From contig DHWU01000048.1 in the NCBI GenBank assembly GCA_002413345.1, positions 1,572 to 6,996 on the forward strand: a stretch of 5,425 nt of DNA, given 5' to 3'. Below the pieces are notes generated by a model that did no database searches, was not told where the DNA came from, and saw only the letters and a program-made list of their open reading frames with translations. Of this stretch, positions 1 through 5,425 are shown piece by piece; position 1 is the stretch's first letter, and each line of letters opens with the position of its first letter. The position numbers were made by a program, and so were the translations under genes. This DNA is from Propionibacteriaceae bacterium UBA5174. GTDB lineage: Bacteria; Actinomycetota; Actinomycetes; Propionibacteriales; Propionibacteriaceae.

Positions 1-700
1 CAACTACAACCCCAAGACCGCCCGGATGTATGAGGACGTCGGCCTACTCACCTCGAATGCAGTGATCACCGAAGACGTTGCCAAACTGTTCAATCACCTG
101 TCCGGCATGTCCCAGGAGACCAACTATCGGCGACTATTGGTGGCCCCACACTCAATCCGCACCGGGCTGATTTCATCGATCCACCGCGAAATCGCCAATC
201 ACCAAGCTGGCCTGTCCTCCGGCATCCGAATCAAGGTCAACTCGATCGTGGATGAGGCGATCATCGATGCGCTTTACCGCGCGTCCCAAGCCGGGGTACG
301 GGTTGACCTGTGGGTGCGAGGTATCTGTGCGGTACGTCCAGGCGTGCCGGACTTGAGCGAGAACATCCGAGTGCGCAGCATTCTGGGACGCTTCTTAGAA
401 CACAGTCGGCTGTATTGGTTTGCCAATGCCGGTTCGCCTCAGGTTGGGATCGGTTCCGCCGACCTGATGCACCGCAACCTGGACCGCCGGGTAGAGACGA
501 TCGTCGGCTTGACACACCCGGCACATATCGCCCAGATCGAGCATTTTTTCGACTTGGCTTTCGCCCCTGGCACCGCCTCCTGGTGGCTGAACTCCACTGG
601 CTGGAACCAACACACCCTGGATTCCGACGGCGAGCCGCTAATGGATCTTCAGGATCATTTGATCACCCAGATGGGTCAGCGACGCGCGGTCGAGCGCTGA
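1..700 (+). CDS. ppk: Polyphosphate kinase PPK1, C-terminal part (5' end outside window)
   Basis: PPK1 reversibly moves the terminal phosphate of ATP onto a growing polyphosphate chain. The first complete codon is at base 2, and 232 residues are visible, about a third of the usual ~700-residue enzyme. The fragment opens in the family motif NYNPKTAR, normally preceded by GTG. It continues with RIKVNSIVDE and the block VRGICAVRPGV, followed by SENIRVRSILGRFLEHSR. The His of FLEHSR (bases 401-403) matches the second conserved active-site histidine (His592 in E. coli). SADLMHRNLDRRVE, another family signature, follows. The first catalytic histidine lies upstream and is not visible. The frame is clean to the TGA at 698-700. 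mutT1 starts four bases later with no terminator between, so the two are probably co-transcribed. The identification is secure; whether the missing N-terminal part is intact cannot be judged. Confidence 0.97.
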   Translation, partial: NYNPKTARMYEDVGLLTSNAVITEDVAKLFNHLSGMSQETNYRRLLVAPHSIRTGLISSIHREIANHQAGLSSGIRIKVNSIVDEAIIDALYRASQAGVRVDLWVRGICAVRPGVPDLSENIRVRSILGRFLEHSRLYWFANAGSPQVGIGSADLMHRNLDRRVETIVGLTHPAHIAQIEHFFDLAFAPGTASWWLNSTGWNQHTLDSDGEPLMDLQDHLITQMGQRRAVER

Positions 701-704
701 GCCG

Positions 705-1592
705 ATGGGACGCCCGATTAAGCGAGTCCTCGCTGCTGGCACGGTAACCCTGCGCCGCAGCGAGAACGGCGCCACCGAAGTACTGCTGGTGCATCGCCCG
801 AACCTGGATGACTGGACGATTCCGAAAGGCAAGCTCGAAACCGACGAGCAATTGCCGGTCTGCGCAGTGCGGGAGACTCTGGAGGAATCCTCGATCCTCA
901 GTGATTTGGGTTGCCCGGTGGCCGAGATCACCTATCCGATTAGCACCGGGCTGAAGGTAGTCGTCTATTGGATCGGCCGACCGGTGAGGGTCAGCGAACA
1001 CACACCCGACAGTGAGGTGGATCTGGTCAAGTGGTTTTCGATCACTAAGGCGCTGCGTCAGGCCACCTATCCCGACGACCGGGAGGTGATTCGCAAAGCC
1101 GTGAACTTGCCAGCCACTACCCCATTAATCATCTTGCGCCATGCCAAGGCCAAGTCCCGATCGAACTGGACCAAAAGCGATTCAAAGCGTCCCCTGGATG
1201 CCCGCGGACGCCAGCAAGCCGAGGCACTCATCCCACTCCTGGCCGCCTACGGCACCGCCAGAGTGGTGTCGTCCACTTCGGTGCGTTGCACCGAGACTGT
1301 GCAGCCCTTCGCTCACGCGAAGGATCTTGGCGTGGAAAGTTGGTCGGCGTTGAGTGAAGAAGGCGCCGAAGCTGACCCGGCGACAGTCACCAAGCTGGCC
1401 CGACAACTTGCCACTTACACCGCCGAAGCTGGCACTCCGACGGTGGTGTGTAGTCACCGTCCGGTACTGCCAACGATTCTGCGAGCCATCGGCGTGCCGG
1501 AGCAGGCGTTGTCGCCAGCCGCCGTATTGATCGTCCATCTGGGCATCGACGGCGAGGTTGTGGCCCTCGAAACCCACGATCCGTTGCAGTGA
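705..1592 (+). CDS. mutT1: MutT1-type Nudix hydrolase fused to a histidine phosphatase domain
   Basis: A 295-residue two-domain protein. Residues ~7-133 form a Nudix domain with WTIPKGKLE before the Nudix box (G42 to I64). The metal-binding R56-E57 and E60-E61 are present, but the box glycine is Ser63 and the hydrophobic position after RE is Thr58. Residues ~140-290 form a SixA-like histidine phosphatase domain: LRHAKAK with His146, the family stretch KRPLDARGRQQAEAL, an SVRCTET arginine (R194), acidic LSEEG, and a second histidine in CSHRPVLP (H251). This layout matches mycobacterial MutT1 (Rv2985, ~317 aa), which lies next to ppk and is reported to hydrolyse 8-oxo-GTP/dGTP and diadenosine polyphosphates; substrate here is inferred. 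The ATG at 705 is right because the Nudix fold begins at once after it. No good Shine-Dalgarno is visible, so coupling to ppk translation is likely. There is no signal peptide; the protein is cytoplasmic. Confidence 0.88.
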   Translation: MGRPIKRVLAAGTVTLRRSENGATEVLLVHRPNLDDWTIPKGKLETDEQLPVCAVRETLEESSILSDLGCPVAEITYPISTGLKVVVYWIGRPVRVSEHTPDSEVDLVKWFSITKALRQATYPDDREVIRKAVNLPATTPLIILRHAKAKSRSNWTKSDSKRPLDARGRQQAEALIPLLAAYGTARVVSSTSVRCTETVQPFAHAKDLGVESWSALSEEGAEADPATVTKLARQLATYTAEAGTPTVVCSHRPVLPTILRAIGVPEQALSPAAVLIVHLGIDGEVVALETHDPLQ

Positions 1593-1627
1593 GTACCCCG
1601 CAAGCCTCAGTTCAATCCTTACCGCAA

Positions 1628-1649
1628 GTTCACCCGGTGTTCACCTGAC
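1628..1649 (+). promoter_or_regulatory. PHO box (PhoP operator), two 11-nt direct repeat units
   Basis: Two adjacent 11-nt units read GTTCACCCGGT (1628-1638) and GTTCACCTGAC (1639-1649); the first seven bases are identical and the register is exactly 11. This fits the direct-repeat unit of actinobacterial PHO boxes bound by PhoP, as described in Streptomyces (G-G/T-TCACC-like cores). A degenerate third unit may lie just upstream at 1617-1627 (CCTTACCGCAA, 4 of 7 core bases). The position ahead of pstS is where the strongest PHO box is expected. Activation under phosphate starvation is inferred from family knowledge. Confidence 0.85.
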
Positions 1650-1669
1650 TCCCCCTGGCTGCTTACACC
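1640..1669 (+). promoter_or_regulatory. Possible pstS promoter overlapping the PHO box
   Basis: TTCACC (1640-1645), inside the second PHO unit, is followed at 17-18 nt by TTACAC/TACACC (1663-1669), which resembles a poor -10 element. Overlap of the -35 region with the operator is typical of PhoP-activated promoters, which have weak core elements. TACGGT (1677-1682) is an alternative -10. This is a pattern match only; the start of transcription is not shown by the sequence. Confidence 0.35.
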
Positions 1670-1686
1670 GGTTCCCTACGGTGATG

Positions 1687-1709
1687 GCGAGCAGCTCGCT
1701 CCACGAGCT
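1687..1709 (+). repeat. Overlapping inverted repeats in the pstS leader
   Basis: GCGAG (1687-1691) can pair with CTCGC (1695-1699) around a CAG loop. Alternatively AGCTCG (1693-1698) can pair with CGAGCT (1704-1709) around a 5-nt CTCCA loop. Both use the same central CTCG, so they exclude each other. The second ends nine bases before the Shine-Dalgarno. A regulatory role is unproven; stems of 5-6 bp can arise by chance. Confidence 0.4.
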
Positions 1710-1718
1710 TACGAATCC

Positions 1719-1724
1719 GAAGGA
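1719..1724 (+). promoter_or_regulatory. Shine-Dalgarno of pstS, supports the GTG start
   Basis: GAAGGA sits five bases before the GTG at 1730. Together with the signal peptide that begins at this codon it fixes the start; there is no usable ATG nearby, the first internal Met being residue 43, well past the lipobox. Confidence 0.8.
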
Positions 1725-1729
1725 AAAGC

Positions 1730-2791
1730 GTGAAAACCAAGCTGATTACCGTTGCCGTCTTGGCCGCGGCTTCCGCACTTACCTTCTCCGGGTGCGCGAC
1801 CAACGAGTCCACCACCGCAGCCACCGGAACTCTCTCCGGTAAAGGCGCCTCTTCGATGAAGGCGGCTCAGGAGAAGTGGGTTGCTGACTACCAGGCGAAG
1901 AATGCTGGCGTAACGGTCAACTACTCCCCCGACGGCTCCAGCGCAGGCCGGGAAGCCTTTGCCGCCGGCGCCGTTGATTTTGCCGGGTCTGACCGTCCCT
2001 TGAAAGACGAGGAGATGGGTGCGGGCAAGTTCAAGACTTGCGCCGCCGACTCCAATGCATTGAACATCCCGGTCTACGTTTCGCCGATCGCCGTGATCTA
2101 CAAGCTCGATGGCGTCGACAACCTGACCTTGGATGCCAACACCGTGGCCAGCATCTTCACCGGCAAGATCACCAAGTGGAATGACGCAGCGATCGCGGCC
2201 ACGAACCCCACAGCGAAGCTGCCAGCGCTGAACATCACTGCGGTGCACCGCAGCGACGGCTCGGGCACCACCAACAACTTCACCGACACCCTGAACCAGA
2301 TCGCGCCAACCATCTGGGCCGACAAAGCCTCCGATGATTGGCCAGCCGCTCTCGGTGGCGAAGCCGCCAAGGGCACCTCGGGTGTGGTTCAGGCCGTTTC
2401 GAGCGGCACCGGCACCATCGGCTACGCCGACGTCTCGGCCGCAAAGAACGTCAGCATCGCCAAGCTGTCGGTCAACGGTCAAACCCTCAGCCCGGACGCC
2501 AGCGCGGCCGCTCAGATCCTGGAACAGTCCAGCCAGATTGCCGGACGCGCCACCAATGATCTGGCCTACAAGCTGAACCGCACCGGGAACGCTTACCCGG
2601 CCGTTCTGGTCTCGTACGCGATCGTTTGCCAGACCTACGCAAACCCAACTCAGGGTGGCTTGGTCAAGAGCTACCTGACCTATGTCACCTCGACCGAGGG
2701 CCAGCAGGCCGCCGCCACCGCAGCGGGCTCAGCGCCACTTTCGTCGGCCATCCAGACAAAGGTCGCTGCCGCGATCAGCACCATCAAGTGA
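1730..2791 (+). CDS. pstS: Phosphate ABC transporter substrate-binding lipoprotein PstS
   Basis: PstS binds inorganic phosphate outside the membrane and hands it to PstC/PstA. The 353-residue protein starts at GTG with a lipoprotein signal peptide: MKTK, a hydrophobic stretch to residue 19, and a lipobox FSGC with Cys22 as the lipid-modified residue (Phe at -3 is less usual than Leu). Family landmarks follow in order: GKGASS (37-42), YSPDGSSAGREAF (65-77), DFAGSDRPL (83-91), HRSDGSGTTNNF (173-184), KGTSGVVQAV (214-223) and IGYADV (230-235). The Ser/Asp/Arg/Thr residues of these motifs form the phosphate pocket in known PstS structures. Only two cysteines remain in the mature part, C104 and C300, and they could form a disulfide (inference). 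It is preceded by the PHO box and followed by a strong hairpin, fitting high, phosphate-controlled expression. Length is normal for the family. Confidence 0.97.
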   Translation: MKTKLITVAVLAAASALTFSGCATNESTTAATGTLSGKGASSMKAAQEKWVADYQAKNAGVTVNYSPDGSSAGREAFAAGAVDFAGSDRPLKDEEMGAGKFKTCAADSNALNIPVYVSPIAVIYKLDGVDNLTLDANTVASIFTGKITKWNDAAIAATNPTAKLPALNITAVHRSDGSGTTNNFTDTLNQIAPTIWADKASDDWPAALGGEAAKGTSGVVQAVSSGTGTIGYADVSAAKNVSIAKLSVNGQTLSPDASAAAQILEQSSQIAGRATNDLAYKLNRTGNAYPAVLVSYAIVCQTYANPTQGGLVKSYLTYVTSTEGQQAAATAAGSAPLSSAIQTKVAAAISTIK

Positions 2792-2804
2792 CACTGTGAA
2801 TCGA

Positions 2805-2839
2805 GGCGGCGCCGGTGGGGATCCCCCTCCGGCGCCGCC
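2805..2839 (+). terminator. GC-rich intercistronic stem-loop between pstS and pstC (attenuator or 3' end stabiliser)
   Basis: An 11-bp perfect stem pairs GGCGGCGCCGG (2805-2815) with CCGGCGCCGCC (2829-2839). After a T-T mismatch it continues as GGGG (2817-2820) with CCCC (2824-2827) around an ATC loop. No T-run follows, so it is not a classical intrinsic terminator. It starts 13 bases after the pstS stop and 45 bases before pstC. The likely role is partial termination, or protection of the upstream pstS message from 3' exonucleases, giving more PstS than channel subunits. The structure is certain; the role is inferred. Confidence 0.65.
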
Positions 2840-2874
2840 ACTCGCCTAGCCTGAACCTCATCCACCAACAGATC

Positions 2875-2878
2875 AGGA
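2875..2878 (+). promoter_or_regulatory. Shine-Dalgarno of pstC, decides between TTG 2882 and ATG 2885
   Basis: AGGA lies six bases before the ATG at 2885 but only three before the in-frame TTG at 2882. The spacing favours the ATG, making PstC 323 rather than 324 residues. Confidence 0.65.
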
Positions 2879-2884
2879 CCCTTG

Positions 2885-3856
2885 ATGAAGATCACGTCGC
2901 CAACGGCTACCAAGCCCTCGGCCGCGCCGAATCCCACCCCAGATCCAAAACGACACGGCGACCGGGTATTCGCCGGTTTGGCTGCTGGCTCGGGGATCTT
3001 TATCTTGTTGATCCTGGCGCTGGTTGCCAGCTTCTTGGTAGTTGAGGGTGCCCCGGCACTATTTGCCAATCCGACCGATCTGGCCACCAAGGGTTACGGT
3101 GAATTTGCCTCTTGGGTGGCCCCCTACGCTTTTGGAACCGTCTGGGCCGCTCTCTTGGCATTGGCGATGGCGGTACCGGTGGCGATCGGTATCGCTTTGT
3201 TCATCTCGCACTATGCATCCCGGAAACTTGCCCAGCCGCTGGGGTATCTGATCGACCTACTGGCTGCAGTGCCCTCAGTGGTCTTTGGCCTGTGGGGGTC
3301 CATCGTGCTGGCCCCTGCCGTACGCCCGTTCTATGACTGGCTCAATACTCATCTGGGTTTCATTCCGCTGTTCTCCGGCAACCTTTCAGGCACTGGTCGG
3401 ACGATTCTGACCGCCGCCATCGTGCTGGCCACCATGGTGCTTCCGATTATCACCAGCCTGTGCCGCGAGGTGTTCCTCCAAGCCCCCAAGCTGCATGAGG
3501 AGGCCGCTTTGGCTTTGGGCGCTACCCGCTGGGAAATGATCAAGATGGCCGTGCTCCCATTCGCTCGTCCGGGGATCGTCGCGGCAGTGATGCTGGGCTT
3601 GGGACGGGCCCTCGGCGAAACGATGGCGGTATCCATGGTGCTTTCCGGGGGTGCGAATATCACCTTCCAGGTACTGACCAGTGAGAACCCCAACACCATC
3701 GCGGCAGCGATCGCCCAGGGCTTCCCAGAGGCATACGGGCTGAAGACCAACCAGCTGATCGCCGCTGGCCTGGTGCTGTTCTTGATCACTTTGGTGGTGA
3801 ACATGATTGCGCGAGCGATCGTGGCCCGCCGGGCCGAATACTCAGGAGCTAACTGA
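2885..3856 (+). CDS. pstC: Phosphate ABC transporter permease PstC
   Basis: One of the two membrane subunits forming the phosphate channel. From the ATG at 2885 it has 323 residues. A polar, Pro/Thr-rich cytoplasmic tail (1-27) comes before six likely membrane segments at about 28-53, 84-109, 121-145, 172-191, 229-252 and 291-315. The ABC permease EAA loop, which docks on PstB, is EEAALALGATRW (205-216) continuing to VLPFARPG (223-230). Further PstC signatures are AVPSVVFGLWGS (128-139), with the stretch LGFIPLFSG after it, and GRALGETMAV (240-249). Length and topology are normal for PstC. The stop codon overlaps the pstA start by one base (TGATG), so translation of the two is probably coupled. 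Expression from the pstS promoter would have to pass the intercistronic hairpin. Confidence 0.96.
   Translation: MKITSPTATKPSAAPNPTPDPKRHGDRVFAGLAAGSGIFILLILALVASFLVVEGAPALFANPTDLATKGYGEFASWVAPYAFGTVWAALLALAMAVPVAIGIALFISHYASRKLAQPLGYLIDLLAAVPSVVFGLWGSIVLAPAVRPFYDWLNTHLGFIPLFSGNLSGTGRTILTAAIVLATMVLPIITSLCREVFLQAPKLHEEAALALGATRWEMIKMAVLPFARPGIVAAVMLGLGRALGETMAVSMVLSGGANITFQVLTSENPNTIAAAIAQGFPEAYGLKTNQLIAAGLVLFLITLVVNMIARAIVARRAEYSGAN
3844..3848 (+). promoter_or_regulatory. Shine-Dalgarno of pstA inside the end of pstC
   Basis: AGGAG lies seven bases before the ATG at 3856. With the one-base TGATG overlap this strongly supports the long N-terminus of PstA over any internal start. Confidence 0.75.
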
Positions 3857-4923
3857 TGACCACTCTCAGCCAGAACTTGGCTGGCGACCAACTGACTTCG
3901 GGGCGGCTCCCGAAAGCGACTGCACCAGCTTTGGCGGCGTCCTCCATCTTGCTGAGTTTCGCGTTGTCGGAACTGCTTACTGGCGGCAATACCGCAGTCA
4001 CAGCCGTCGGGTCATTTGGCCTGTACCTACTGATCATGGAAATTGCGGCCCGAGTGGTCGAGGGCCCCCGCCAGGCCGCAGACCGGCGCGCGACTACGCT
4101 GGTCGCTGGCGCTTTTCTGCTGGCCTTAATCCCCTTGATCTCGGTCACCTGGGAGACGGTGGCTAAGGGACTGCCTCGTTTCGACCTGAACTTCTTCTCG
4201 ATGTCGATGCGTAGCGTGGTTGGCTCTGGTGGCGGCGCCGCTCACGCCATCGCGGGCACCTTGTGGGTAACCGGAATCGCCACTGCAATCTCGGTGCCGA
4301 TCGGCCTGTTGTGCGCCATCTTCCTGGCCGAGTACGGCGCGGGAAGCAAACTTGCCAAAGCAATCACCTTCTTTGTTGACGTAATGACCGGCATTCCCTC
4401 GATCGTGGCTGGCCTCTTCGCCTACTCGCTGATGACGCTGCTCTTCGGCCCAGGAAGAGCGGTCTTCGGTCTGTCGGGCAGCATCGCGCTGGCAGTGCTG
4501 ATGATCCCGGTCGTGGTGCGCTCCTGCGAAGAACTGTTGCGCCTAGTGCCCAACGAGCTGCGCGAAGCGTCCTACGCCCTTGGGGTGCCCAAATGGCTGA
4601 CTGTGACCAGAGTCGTGATCCCGACTGCGATCTCTGGCATTGTCTCCGGAGTCATCTTGGCTATCGCCCGAGTGATCGGCGAGACCGCCCCGTTGATGAT
4701 CGCGGCAGGCTTCACCGCGTCGATGAACAACAACCCGCTGGCCAACCCGATGATGACCCTGCCGGTCTTTGTCTACGACTCCTACGCCAATCCCGGCGTC
4801 GACACCCAGCCATATTGGGATCGGGCCTGGGCGGGCGCTTTGACCCTAATCGCCATCGTGATGCTGCTGAACCTGATCGGCCGGCTCATCGCACGTCGCT
4901 TCGCCCCCAAATCCGGGCGCTGA
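3856..4923 (+). CDS. pstA: Phosphate ABC transporter permease PstA, N-terminally extended
   Basis: Second channel subunit, partner of PstC. At 355 residues it is longer than a typical ~280-300 residue PstA because two extra hydrophobic segments (about 24-42 and 47-66) come before the usual core. Core membrane segments lie at about 80-98, 133-158, 168-196, 206-222, 257-285 and 325-347, giving eight predicted in all. Family motifs are VDVMTGIPSIVAGLFAY (174-190), the EAA loop REASYALGVPKW (236-247) leading to VIPTAISG (254-261), and ARVIGETAPL (271-280). The exposed loop VYDSYANPG (307-314) is near the C-terminal membrane segment. The start is well supported by the overlap with pstC and a good Shine-Dalgarno, so the extension is real unless the first hydrophobic pair proves not to be membrane-spanning. 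pstB follows after 17 bases, with no terminator between. Confidence 0.95.
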   Translation: MTTLSQNLAGDQLTSGRLPKATAPALAASSILLSFALSELLTGGNTAVTAVGSFGLYLLIMEIAARVVEGPRQAADRRATTLVAGAFLLALIPLISVTWETVAKGLPRFDLNFFSMSMRSVVGSGGGAAHAIAGTLWVTGIATAISVPIGLLCAIFLAEYGAGSKLAKAITFFVDVMTGIPSIVAGLFAYSLMTLLFGPGRAVFGLSGSIALAVLMIPVVVRSCEELLRLVPNELREASYALGVPKWLTVTRVVIPTAISGIVSGVILAIARVIGETAPLMIAAGFTASMNNNPLANPMMTLPVFVYDSYANPGVDTQPYWDRAWAGALTLIAIVMLLNLIGRLIARRFAPKSGR

Positions 4924-4924
4924 C

Positions 4925-4930
4925 AAGGAG
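4925..4930 (+). promoter_or_regulatory. Shine-Dalgarno of pstB
   Basis: AAGGAG starts two bases after the pstA stop and lies ten bases before the ATG at 4941, slightly wider than usual but the strongest match in the gap. Confidence 0.7.
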
Positions 4931-4940
4931 AATCCCGCAG

Positions 4941-5425
4941 ATGAGCAAACGCATCGAAGTGACCGACCTGAACGTCTACTACGGCAGTTTTCGCGCCGTA
5001 GAGGACGTCACGATGACGATCGAACCAAAGTCTGTGACCGCGTTCATCGGTCCGTCGGGTTGTGGCAAGTCGACCTTCCTACGCACCCTGAACCGAATGC
5101 ATGAGGTTATCCCCGGCGCGCGCGTCGAAGGTGAAGTGCTGTTGGACGGAGAAAACCTTTACGGCCCCGGCGTCGACCCGGTGCGGGTGCGTCGCCAAGT
5201 CGGAATGGTCTTTCAGCGCCCGAATCCCTTTCCGACGATGTCGATTAAGGAAAACGTGCTGGCGGGCATCAGTTTGAACAACCGGCGGATGCCCGCTTCG
5301 GCCAAGGACGCGGTGGTCGAGGAGTCCCTCAAAGGTGCCAACCTGTGGGAAGAAGTCAAGAACCGGCTCGATCTGCCCGGCTCTGGGCTTTCCGGCGGCC
5401 AACAGCAGCGGCTCTGCATCGCGCG
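4941..5425 (+). CDS. pstB: Phosphate ABC transporter ATP-binding protein PstB (3' end outside window)
   Basis: PstB is the cytoplasmic ATPase that drives phosphate import through PstC/PstA. From the ATG at 4941, 161 full codons are visible, about 60% of the usual ~255-260 residues. It begins MSKRIEVTDLNVYYGSFRAV, the standard PstB opening. The Walker A motif is GPSGCGKST (37-45). The Q-loop is FQRPNPFPTMSIKENV (91-106, Gln92), with the PNPFP stretch diagnostic of PstB among ABC ATPases. LWEEVKNRL (135-143) and the ABC signature LSGGQQQR (150-157) follow, then LCIAR at the window edge. Walker B and the switch histidine lie beyond the end. The frame shows no interruption. A phoU gene often follows in such operons but cannot be seen here. 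Confidence 0.97.
   Translation, partial: MSKRIEVTDLNVYYGSFRAVEDVTMTIEPKSVTAFIGPSGCGKSTFLRTLNRMHEVIPGARVEGEVLLDGENLYGPGVDPVRVRRQVGMVFQRPNPFPTMSIKENVLAGISLNNRRMPASAKDAVVEESLKGANLWEEVKNRLDLPGSGLSGGQQQRLCIA

Larger units (their letters stand above)
1593..1729 (+). promoter_or_regulatory. pstS leader / intergenic region
   Basis: This 137-nt stretch separates mutT1 from pstS. It holds, in order, a PHO-box-like tandem repeat (1628-1649), a weak promoter-like arrangement (1640-1669), two overlapping small inverted repeats (1687-1709) and the pstS Shine-Dalgarno (1719-1724). No terminator-like hairpin with a T-run follows mutT1, so read-through from ppk-mutT1 into pstS is possible in addition to the regulated promoter. 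No small open reading frame stands out. Confidence 0.75.

Noticed and set aside
310..747. A 145-codon + strand frame overlapping ppk and the mutT1 start
   Set aside because: The ppk frame carries conserved active-site motifs throughout. This one is an Arg/Ser/Pro-rich off-frame reading with no family signature.
1610..1620. GTTCAATCCTT as a third full PHO unit
   Set aside because: It starts 18 nt before the clear units, out of the 11-nt register, and matches only the first five bases of the core; mentioned only as a possible extra half-site.
1709..2482. A 257-codon open frame on the minus strand opposite pstS
   Set aside because: pstS is certain here by family motifs. The antisense frame is Gly/Val/Arg-rich, resembles no family I recognise and is explained by high-GC codon bias in the opposite strand.
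2817..2826. GGGGATCCCC palindrome as a protein-binding operator
   Set aside because: It is the apical part of the larger stem-loop, so no separate role is needed to explain it.
2882..2884. TTG as the pstC start
   Set aside because: It is only three bases from the Shine-Dalgarno, while the adjacent ATG at 2885 has a normal six-base spacing.
3349..3891. A 180-codon open frame on the minus strand opposite pstC
   Set aside because: It lies wholly within pstC and the pstC/pstA junction, has no recognisable motif, and its composition is the mirror of membrane-protein codons.
1..5425. Mobile elements, CRISPR arrays, tRNA or rRNA genes
   Set aside because: No transposase-like frame, no regularly spaced repeats and no RNA-gene-like sequence seen; nearly all bases are accounted for by the six phosphate-related genes.

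Overview
The window reads as chromosomal DNA from a high-GC Gram-positive bacterium (Actinomycetota). GC is roughly 60%, estimated by eye from a few lines. Three things point this way: a MutT1-type protein joining a Nudix domain to a histidine phosphatase domain and sitting directly behind ppk, a lipoprotein PstS, and a PHO box made of 11-nt direct repeats in the style of Streptomyces PhoP. Genus cannot be told from the sequence; a Propionibacteriales- or Micrococcales-like host is a guess.

All genes lie on the + strand. Positions 1-700 hold the C-terminal part of polyphosphate kinase (ppk). Four bases later comes mutT1 (705-1592). A 137-nt leader follows (1593-1729), with two perfect-register copies of an 11-nt PHO-box unit, a weak promoter-like arrangement and two mutually exclusive small hairpins. 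It leads into pstS (1730-2791), the phosphate-binding lipoprotein. A strong GC-rich stem-loop sits in the 93-nt gap before pstC (2885-3856). pstC overlaps pstA (3856-4923) by one base, and pstB (4941 to the window end) is cut off just after its ABC signature motif.

The genes form one phosphate theme. PstS captures phosphate outside the cell, PstC and PstA form the membrane channel, and PstB powers uptake by ATP hydrolysis. PPK stores phosphate from ATP as polyphosphate. MutT1 probably hydrolyses oxidised or otherwise unwanted nucleotides. The PHO box indicates that pstSCAB is switched on by phosphate starvation through a PhoR/PhoP-type system, and the stem-loop after pstS probably lets PstS be made in excess over the membrane parts.

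I found no mobile element, CRISPR array, tRNA or rRNA. I also found no wholly new system: this is a conserved Pho-regulon locus with some details worth checking, namely the leader, the intercistronic hairpin, an altered Nudix box and an N-terminally extended PstA.
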